The notes under the pieces: generated by a model | Told to the model about the DNA's origin: nothing | Seen by the model: only the letters and a program-made list of their open reading frames with translations | Databases searched by the model: none | NCBI GenBank assembly: GCA_027456925.1 | Contig: DAIDTZ010000341.1 | Span: forward strand, 1 to 5,187 | Reading direction: 5' to 3' | DNA length: 5,187 bases | Source: Nitrospirota bacterium | GTDB taxonomy: Bacteria > Nitrospirota > UBA9217 | Position numbers and translations under genes: made by a program | In this document: piece by piece, positions 1 to 3,858 of the stretch | How the letters are laid out: the number at the start of each line of letters is the position of its first letter | Position numbering within the stretch: position 1 is the first letter of the stretch

Positions 1-84
1 GTGTTATATTCATAACCATAAATTTAGATAATATCCATCCAGGGTCTTAGGCAACGGGGACAAAATATCGTGAACGGAGGGACC
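1..84. other. AT-rich left edge and leader of the HTH gene
   Basis: The first 40 bases are AT-rich. TTATAT at 4-9 and GATAAT at 27-32 are 17 nt apart and could be a weak promoter, but the -35 is poor. No gene is supported here apart from the HTH ribosome-binding site at 75-79. Confidence 0.25.
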
Positions 85-351
85 ATGTATAAAATTGAAA
101 TTCTCGAACGAAAACGTCTCGAGAGGGGGCTGAGCTACACCGAGATTGCGGATAGACTGGGAATGCATAAAGTGACTGTTTCGAGGACGCTAAAAGGCGT
201 AACCATGAAACCGCGGACCGTAAAAATGCTGGCGGATTATCTGGGCGTTGAAATGGAGCGGATAGTACAGCTTGCCTTACTGTCAATATGGGTAATTCTT
301 TCGTGGTCGAGCTTCTTTGTTTTGGATTTGGAAAAAGTACTGTTTGTGTAA
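85..351 (+). CDS. Small Cro/XRE-type helix-turn-helix protein with hydrophobic C-terminal tail
   Basis: This is an 88-residue putative DNA-binding protein. I chose the ATG at 85 because GGAGG sits at 75-79, 5 nt upstream. An in-frame GTG at 70 is possible, but the Shine-Dalgarno would then lie inside the gene. Residues 17-37 form a classical helix-turn-helix: SYTEIADRLGMHKVTVSRTL, with the A-x-x-x-G turn signature at A22 and G26. A second helical part follows (residues 42-61, including ADYLGVEMERI), as in compact Cro/XRE regulators. Unusually, residues 63-80 are almost entirely hydrophobic (LALLSIWVILSWSSFFVL). That could be a membrane anchor or an out-of-family tail caused by an old frameshift. 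The gene is followed by its own terminator and so looks monocistronic. Target and ligand are unknown. The HTH call is confident; the tail and true C-terminus are not. Confidence 0.72.
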   Translation: MYKIEILERKRLERGLSYTEIADRLGMHKVTVSRTLKGVTMKPRTVKMLADYLGVEMERIVQLALLSIWVILSWSSFFVLDLEKVLFV

Positions 352-412
352 TTGCACAAGATAGCACAGCCAGTATCCCGAGCGGGACTGCGGCGATTCT
401 GAAATTTTCAGG

Positions 413-451
413 AAAGGGTAAGGCGACAGGGCCTTGCCCTTTTTATTTTTT
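413..451 (+). terminator. Rho-independent terminator after the HTH gene
   Basis: A 12-bp stem pairs AAAGGGTAAGGC (413-424) with GCCTTGCCCTTT (431-442) through one G-U pair. The loop is GACAGG, and a T-rich run to 451 follows, interrupted by a single A and overlapping the 3' arm. It lies about 60 nt after the HTH stop codon and about 70 nt before the phosphatase start. It therefore separates two transcription units on the plus strand. Confidence 0.85.
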
Positions 452-522
452 GAGGTCGAACAAAAAAATATGACGCCATCAGCAGACGGCTTATGGAGCG
501 AGCTTCCGAAAGGAGGAGATGG

Positions 523-1323
523 ATGAAGGATTTCTTGACCGTTGCAAGCGATGCGGCGCGCGCGGCCGGATTGATGCTGCGTGAGAACATACAAGGGAAG
601 CGGGAAATTACCTACAAAGGCGATATCAATCTGGTCACCGAAATGGATATGCGCTCGGAACGCGTTGTGGTGGAGATGCTGCTTGCTTCTTTTCCGGACC
701 ATGGAATTATCGCCGAGGAGGAAACGAAAATTCAGACAGCGTCCGGTTACCAATGGATCATCGACCCACTGGACGGCACTACGAATTATGCACATGGTTA
801 TCCTTGCTTCTCCGTGTCCATAGCGCTTGAACATAAAGACGAGGTCATTGTCGGCGTTGTGTATGACCCCATGAGAGATGAGCTGTTCTCTGCTCGGAAA
901 GGCGCGGGGGCGACCCTAAACGGGAAGGCAATGAAGGTCTCGGGTACAGACAGGCTTATCCAGAGTCTGCTGGCCACCGGTTTCCCTTATGACCGGAAGA
1001 CAAGCGAGAAAAATAACCTGGATTATTTCCACGACCTGCTCATGGCCTCCCAGGAGGTCCGCCGCGACGGATCTGCGGCCCTTGATCTTTGTTACGTAGC
1101 GTCCGGAAGGTTCGACGGTTTCTGGGAGCTCAAGCTGAAACCGTGGGACGTTGCCGCAGGAAGCCTTATCGCGCGTGAAGCGGGCGGGATGGTGTCGGAT
1201 TTCACGGGCACAGGCTTCAGTATTCACAGCGACGAGCTTCTGGCAAGCAACGGAAGAATTCACGGGGCGCTGGTCGATATCCTCCAGGTTGTCCGGAAGC
1301 GAGGAGGATCACGGACCCCCTGA
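523..1323 (+). CDS. Inositol monophosphatase family protein (SuhB-like)
   Basis: This is a 266-residue Mg2+-dependent, lithium-type phosphatase that hydrolyses a phosphomonoester such as myo-inositol-1-phosphate. Relatives also act on fructose-1,6-bisphosphate or 3'-phosphoadenosine 5'-phosphate, so the substrate is open. The start at 523 is set by AGGAGG at 511-516 (6 nt spacing); the in-frame ATG at 493 lies upstream of that site. The family signatures are intact. The metal-binding Glu lies in IIAEEE (E65). Motif 1 is DPLDGTTN with D81 and D84, and motif 2 is WDVAAG with W208 and D209, followed by EAGG. KGDINLVTEMD at residues 32-42 matches the N-terminal K-x-D...VT..D element. The length is normal for bacterial members. 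The next gene, a DUF362 protein, starts 12 nt after the stop and is probably cotranscribed. I found no convincing promoter between the terminator at 451 and this gene. Confidence 0.93.
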   Translation: MKDFLTVASDAARAAGLMLRENIQGKREITYKGDINLVTEMDMRSERVVVEMLLASFPDHGIIAEEETKIQTASGYQWIIDPLDGTTNYAHGYPCFSVSIALEHKDEVIVGVVYDPMRDELFSARKGAGATLNGKAMKVSGTDRLIQSLLATGFPYDRKTSEKNNLDYFHDLLMASQEVRRDGSAALDLCYVASGRFDGFWELKLKPWDVAAGSLIAREAGGMVSDFTGTGFSIHSDELLASNGRIHGALVDILQVVRKRGGSRTP

Positions 1324-1335
1324 CGTTTATATCGT

Positions 1336-2469
1336 ATGAAGACGAAAATATCATCTGACACCGCACTTATCCGGTGCGCTGATTACGACAGCGGCAATAT
1401 TCAGCGCGCTGTGCAGCAAGCCGTGGACCTGCTTGGCGGCATGCCTGTGTTTGTCAAGCCGGGTGACCGGGTTCTCCTAAAACCGAATCTGCTGAAAGCA
1501 CGGCCGCCGGAGGCCGCCGTCACAACCCATCCCGAGGTGGTACGGGCAGTTATACGTCTTGTGCAGACAGCCGGCGGCATTGCGATGGTAGGCGACAGCC
1601 CCGGTATGGGCGATCTGAAGAAGGTAGCAGAGAAGTCAGGCATTCTCGATGTCGTGCGGGAAGAGGGGGCGGAGCTGGCGGAGTTCGATGAGGCCGTTCA
1701 GGTAAAAAATAACGGCAGATTTCAACACTTCGAGGTCTCGAAGCGGGCTTATGACGCTGACGTAATCATTAACCTTCCGAAGCTCAAGACCCATGGTATG
1801 ACGACGCTTACCGGTGCGGTAAAGAACCTCTTCGGCTGCATTCCCGGAAAGCGCAAGGTCCAATGGCACTTCAATACCGGCGTGAACCACGAGCTGTTCA
1901 TGCGGATGCTTCTGGAATTGTATCTGTTGCTCGAGCCGCGTCTTACGATCATGGATGCCGTCATCGGCATGGAAGGGAACGGTCCCGGCAGCGGAGATCC
2001 GCGTCAGATCGGCGCTATTCTCGCGGGCCGTGACGCAGTCGCGATTGATGCGGTGTCGGCAAAACTGGTTGGCGTGTATCCGGACCGGCTTCCCCTGATC
2101 CGGGCGGCAGAAGCACTTGACATCGGCGAAACAAAGCTGGACCGCATCGCGGTTCTCGGCAATGCCATCGAGAGCATGGTTATTAATACATTCCGGCTCC
2201 CCGCTCAAGAGCATCTCGAATGGAAGCTTCCCGAATGGGCCCGGCGGTCACTCAAGAATGCATTTACGACAAAACCCGTGATAGATCATTCCCAATGTAT
2301 TTCCTGCGGCGTTTGCCAGGGCCACTGCCCCCAAGGCGCGATAGAAGTACGGGGCAAAAAACTGCTTATAGACTACCGGAACTGCATACGCTGCTTCTGC
2401 TGTCAGGAGTTCTGCCCCCAGGGCGCCATAACCGTTGGCAAGGGATGGGCACTTACCATCCTTCCGTGA
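1336..2469 (+). CDS. DUF362 domain protein with C-terminal 2x[4Fe-4S] ferredoxin domain
   Basis: This is a 377-residue cytoplasmic iron-sulfur protein; no signal peptide or membrane segment is seen. The DUF362 part shows its usual blocks. These are GDRVLLKPNL (residues 43-52), AGG...VGDSPG near residues 78-90, NLPKLKTHGMT (146-156) leading into GAVKNLFGCIPGKRK, and a later GNGPGSGDPR...DAVAIDAV region. The C-terminus holds two complete CxxCxxCxxxCP motifs, C321/C324/C327/C331 and C350/C353/C356/C360, each able to ligate one [4Fe-4S] cluster. C355 is an extra cysteine. The family has no well-defined reaction; electron transfer is inferred from the clusters. The start is the only reasonable one, because an in-frame stop lies 15 nt upstream. 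However, its nearest Shine-Dalgarno (AGGAGG, 1302-1307) is 28 nt away, so translation may depend on coupling to the upstream phosphatase gene. Confidence 0.92.
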   Translation: MKTKISSDTALIRCADYDSGNIQRAVQQAVDLLGGMPVFVKPGDRVLLKPNLLKARPPEAAVTTHPEVVRAVIRLVQTAGGIAMVGDSPGMGDLKKVAEKSGILDVVREEGAELAEFDEAVQVKNNGRFQHFEVSKRAYDADVIINLPKLKTHGMTTLTGAVKNLFGCIPGKRKVQWHFNTGVNHELFMRMLLELYLLLEPRLTIMDAVIGMEGNGPGSGDPRQIGAILAGRDAVAIDAVSAKLVGVYPDRLPLIRAAEALDIGETKLDRIAVLGNAIESMVINTFRLPAQEHLEWKLPEWARRSLKNAFTTKPVIDHSQCISCGVCQGHCPQGAIEVRGKKLLIDYRNCIRCFCCQEFCPQGAITVGKGWALTILP

Positions 2470-2559
2470 ACACGTACGCCGGGGCTCCGCTCCACCTCAT
2501 GTTTTACCCCTCTGGAACGATGATGCCATACTGTTCATTGGCGATGCAGTTGATACCGG
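2470..2559. other. Short convergent intergenic gap
   Basis: Ninety bases separate the stop of the DUF362 gene (+) from the extended stop of the thioredoxin-fold gene (-). I see no stem followed by a T-run on either strand, so no intrinsic terminator can be called. A plus-strand reading frame crossing this gap has no family-like features. Confidence 0.4.
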
Positions 2560-2886
2560 TCATGAGAATGAGGCCGGCGTCGTTTCCCGCTTGATCGCTT
2601 TTTTCAGCATCTCAATTGAGGGAACATTTTTGAGTCTCCCGGACTCATCCACATATACCCTTCACGTAAGCCCCGGAGAATTGCCCCCCTCAAAAGCATC
2701 TTTCCCGTTGATCCAGAGTGAAGGCGAACCGTTAATGCCTCGGCTGACAGCGTCATCGTAATAGATTGTTTCGTAATTAACCTCGGCTTCAATGCCCAAT
2801 TCGTGAAGCGCACGCTCTACGTTTTCGCGGAGCTTGTAGTAGGAACCGCAGATTTCCGACATGAAAATATCGATCTTGATTGGCAT
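2560..2886 (-). CDS. Thioredoxin-fold protein with in-frame UGA, probable selenoprotein
   Basis: This is a 108-residue product if the TGA at 2664-2662 (residue 75) is read as selenocysteine; otherwise it is a 74-residue fragment. Residues 3-8 are a first beta strand leading to C13 in EICGSY, the thioredoxin active-site position with only one Cys. A helix follows (residues 18-30), then GIEAEV. Residues 53-55 (GSP) are the cis-proline loop, followed by LWINGKD. After the UGA the same frame continues RVYVDESGRLKNVPSIEMLKKAIKRE without interruption. From memory, related small proteins of the alkylmercury-lyase-like/thioredoxin group have GSPT-VNG...CRVY...G-VP there, with Cys in place of this UGA; I have not aligned them. 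The chosen ATG (2886) lacks a clear Shine-Dalgarno; a TTG at 2898 is the only other in-frame start before stop codons. It is the last gene of the AhpD-like/ferredoxin operon. A nonsense mutation is the main alternative. Confidence 0.75.
2631..2647 (-). promoter_or_regulatory. Candidate bacterial SECIS hairpin
   Basis: Read on the minus strand, TGAGTC (2647-2642) pairs perfectly with GACTCA (2636-2631) around the loop CGGGA. The loop begins 20 nt after the UGA at 2664-2662. As I recall the published bacterial SECIS model, it asks for a short stem, a G within the first two loop bases and about 16-37 nt from UGA to loop. All three are met. A bulged U as in E. coli fdhF is not seen. Its role would be to bind SelB and direct selenocysteine insertion. 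Confidence 0.6.
2662..2664 (-). other. In-frame UGA, putative selenocysteine codon
   Basis: The TGA falls inside the thioredoxin-fold reading frame, between GLT and RVYVDE. UGA ends the phosphatase and DUF362 genes nearby in the normal way, so a genome-wide UGA reassignment does not explain it. Confidence 0.65.
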
Positions 2887-2910
2887 ATCATTCGGCAACG
2901 GAAATCATCA

Positions 2911-2991
2911 TTATCCCGCAAAGGCGTGAAAATTGGGAATTTCACGGGAAGACTGCTCAAGAAACTTTGCGGTTTTCGCGAGAAACGGCAT
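2911..2991 (-). CDS. Possible 26-residue mini-ORF between ferredoxin and thioredoxin-fold genes
   Basis: The 120-nt gap between the ferredoxin and the thioredoxin-fold gene contains ATG...TAA encoding MPFLAKTAKFLEQSSREIPN plus HFAFAG-like residues (HAFAG at the very end, after F). It is followed directly by TGA TGA in the same frame. It shares its frame with both neighbours: the ferredoxin UAG is 15 nt upstream of this ATG. There is no strong Shine-Dalgarno. It may be a genuine small protein, a remnant of a longer gene, or chance. I do not recognise it. Confidence 0.25.
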   Translation of the reverse strand: MPFLAKTAKFLEQSSREIPNFHAFAG

Positions 2992-3006
2992 GTTCTCTAT
3001 TCCCGT

Positions 3007-3237
3007 CTACCCTACATGGATGATCTGCACCGGGCAGGCGTTTGCGGCCTCCTGCACCTTGTCCAGCAGCTCTCCGGGCGCCTCTCCTTCTGCAGGGTTC
3101 CCGCCAGTCCGGTGCTTCTCGACGACCTCGCTCCAGCTATCAACGGTGTTCTGCTCGAAGAAATCCGGACAAATGGTCCAGCATGATTCGCAGCTGATGC
3201 ACTCCTCCCGGTCGATTGAAACTTTTGTCTTTGCCAT
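3007..3237 (-). CDS. Small ferredoxin, Desulfovibrio-type single [4Fe-4S]
   Basis: This is a 76-residue electron carrier. The start at 3237 is supported by an AGGAGGAGAGG purine tract upstream (about 3244-3254), whose nearer part is 6 nt from the ATG. Longer upstream starts would add a non-homologous leader. The sequence CISCESCWTICPDFF (C13, C16, C19, C23) plus the distal ACPVQ (C68) matches monocluster ferredoxins such as the D. gigas type. In that pattern the CxxCxxC cysteines and the distal C-P bind the cluster. The ICP cysteine (C23) forms a disulfide in D. gigas ferredoxin. Its partner position appears to be K60 in this protein, so C23 may be free. The middle (residues 41-56) is a Gly/Glu-rich insertion between the two cluster-binding parts. 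It lies 64 nt after the AhpD-like gene and probably serves a redox partner encoded in the same operon. Confidence 0.9.
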   Translation of the reverse strand: MAKTKVSIDREECISCESCWTICPDFFEQNTVDSWSEVVEKHRTGGNPAEGEAPGELLDKVQEAANACPVQIIHVG

Positions 3238-3270
3238 GATGCGCCTCTCCTCCTGGAAATTCCGCAATGT

Positions 3271-3289
3271 CACGGCCTACGGGGCCGCG
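3271..3289 (-). promoter_or_regulatory. Intercistronic hairpin between AhpD-like and ferredoxin genes
   Basis: On the minus strand CGCGGCC and GGCCGTG pair over 7 bp, including one G-U, around the loop CCGTA. There is no T-run after it, so it is not a standard terminator. It could stabilise or process the mRNA between the two genes, or be incidental to GC-rich sequence. Confidence 0.3.
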
Positions 3290-3301
3290 GTCAGAACTTA
3301 T

Positions 3302-3616
3302 TTATTTGCTCTGCAGCACGTCATCCACCCACGAGAGCGCGGCCGACACGCTTGGAAAGCCGATGGTGCTGGTCAGCAGAATGATGGTGTGCCTGATCTC
3401 CCCGGGTTTAGCGCCTGCCGCCTGCGCGCGACGGACGTGGGAATGGACCGAGCCTTCGGACCGCACGGATGCCGCGGCCGCAAGCTGGATGAGTCGCGCC
3501 GTCTTCTCGTTCAAGGGGCCGGCGGCTTTGGTTGCCTTGCCGAGGTTCTCCACAGCCTTGATCACCCCTTTATATCTTTTCTGAATTCCCAGGTACTGCG
3601 CAGGCAGTTTCGGCAT
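3302..3616 (-). CDS. AhpD-like / carboxymuconolactone decarboxylase (CMD) family protein lacking both redox cysteines
   Basis: This is a 104-residue, all-helical protein of the CMD/AhpD fold. The start at 3616 has AGGAGG (+ strand 3623-3628) spaced 6 nt. The core follows the family pattern LIQLAAAASVRSEGSVHSHV, then RRAQAAGAKPGEIRH and TIGFPSVSAALSWVDDVL. In redox-active AhpD the motif is E...CxxC...H. Here E54 is followed by S56-V57-H58-S59, so both cysteines are serines and only the middle His (H58) matches. Peroxidase-coupled disulfide chemistry is therefore unlikely. CMD proteins with Cys-less EG-x-x-HSH motifs are, as I recall, a recurring subgroup rather than decayed copies. There are no other Cys residues in the protein. 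It is the first gene of the operon with the ferredoxin and thioredoxin-fold protein. Function unknown. Confidence 0.88.
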   Translation of the reverse strand: MPKLPAQYLGIQKRYKGVIKAVENLGKATKAAGPLNEKTARLIQLAAAASVRSEGSVHSHVRRAQAAGAKPGEIRHTIILLTSTIGFPSVSAALSWVDDVLQSK

Positions 3617-3676
3617 ATGATGCCTCCTCTCGGGCGGAATTATTTGACCGGTTTCGGCTGGCGAAGTTCTTTTTTA

Positions 3677-3705
3677 AGTGTAAGCAAAAGAGAAGCATTA
3701 GTCAA
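3677..3705 (-). promoter_or_regulatory. Sigma70-like promoter for the AhpD-like/ferredoxin/thioredoxin-fold operon
   Basis: On the minus strand, TTGACT (3705-3700) and TACACT (3682-3677) are separated by exactly 17 nt. This leaves a leader of roughly 50-60 nt before the start codon at 3616. The -35 matches consensus at five of six positions and the -10 at four of six. Confidence 0.6.
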
Positions 3706-3749
3706 GGACGCTGTCTATTTTGTCCACCGGGCAGTTCCCTGCACCTGTA

Positions 3750-3778
3750 TTGACAATTGTTTCCCTGCCGTGTATGTT
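3750..3778 (+). promoter_or_regulatory. Sigma70-like promoter for the acyl-CoA synthetase gene
   Basis: A perfect TTGACA (3750-3755) is followed after 17 nt by TATGTT (3773-3778), leaving a leader of about 70 nt before the ATG at 3859. The 8-bp palindrome ACAATTGT (3753-3760) overlaps the -35 and could be part of an operator. The -35 boxes of this promoter and the divergent one are about 45 bp apart. Confidence 0.6.
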
Positions 3779-3858
3779 ATCACTACAGTGCGTATTATTC
3801 GTCATTTATCTGCCGCCCGTACTTGATTGTTGTTGGCAGTTTTTCTGCGAGGCTTGCT

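Noticed and set aside
371..390. Short hairpin CAG-TA-TCCC/GGGA-CTG upstream of the terminator
   Set aside because: The stem is short with a 2-nt bulge and has no supporting context. The riboswitch or attenuator idea could not be supported.
288..473. Plus-strand 61-codon frame between the HTH gene and the phosphatase
   Set aside because: It overlaps the end of the HTH gene, has no ribosome-binding site and runs through the terminator hairpin.
2560..2562. Second TGA of the thioredoxin-fold gene as another selenocysteine codon
   Set aside because: The codons after it (about 20, to the next stop) show no family-like sequence, and the product length is already complete, so it is taken as the real stop.
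2435..2761. Plus-strand 108-codon frame running from inside the DUF362 gene across the convergent gap
   Set aside because: It lies opposite the well-supported thioredoxin-fold gene and overlaps the ferredoxin domain of DUF362. There is no recognisable domain after the gap.
2604..2813. Minus-strand frame overlapping the thioredoxin-fold gene, which could suggest a frameshift rather than UGA recoding
   Set aside because: Its translation has no family-like features, while the family-like sequence continues in the original frame directly after the UGA. A frameshift is not needed.
2933..3826. Long plus-strand frame of 297 codons
   Set aside because: It is antisense to the ferredoxin and AhpD-like genes, both with clear motifs and ribosome-binding sites. 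The translation is low-complexity and Cys/Arg/Ser-rich, with no domain.
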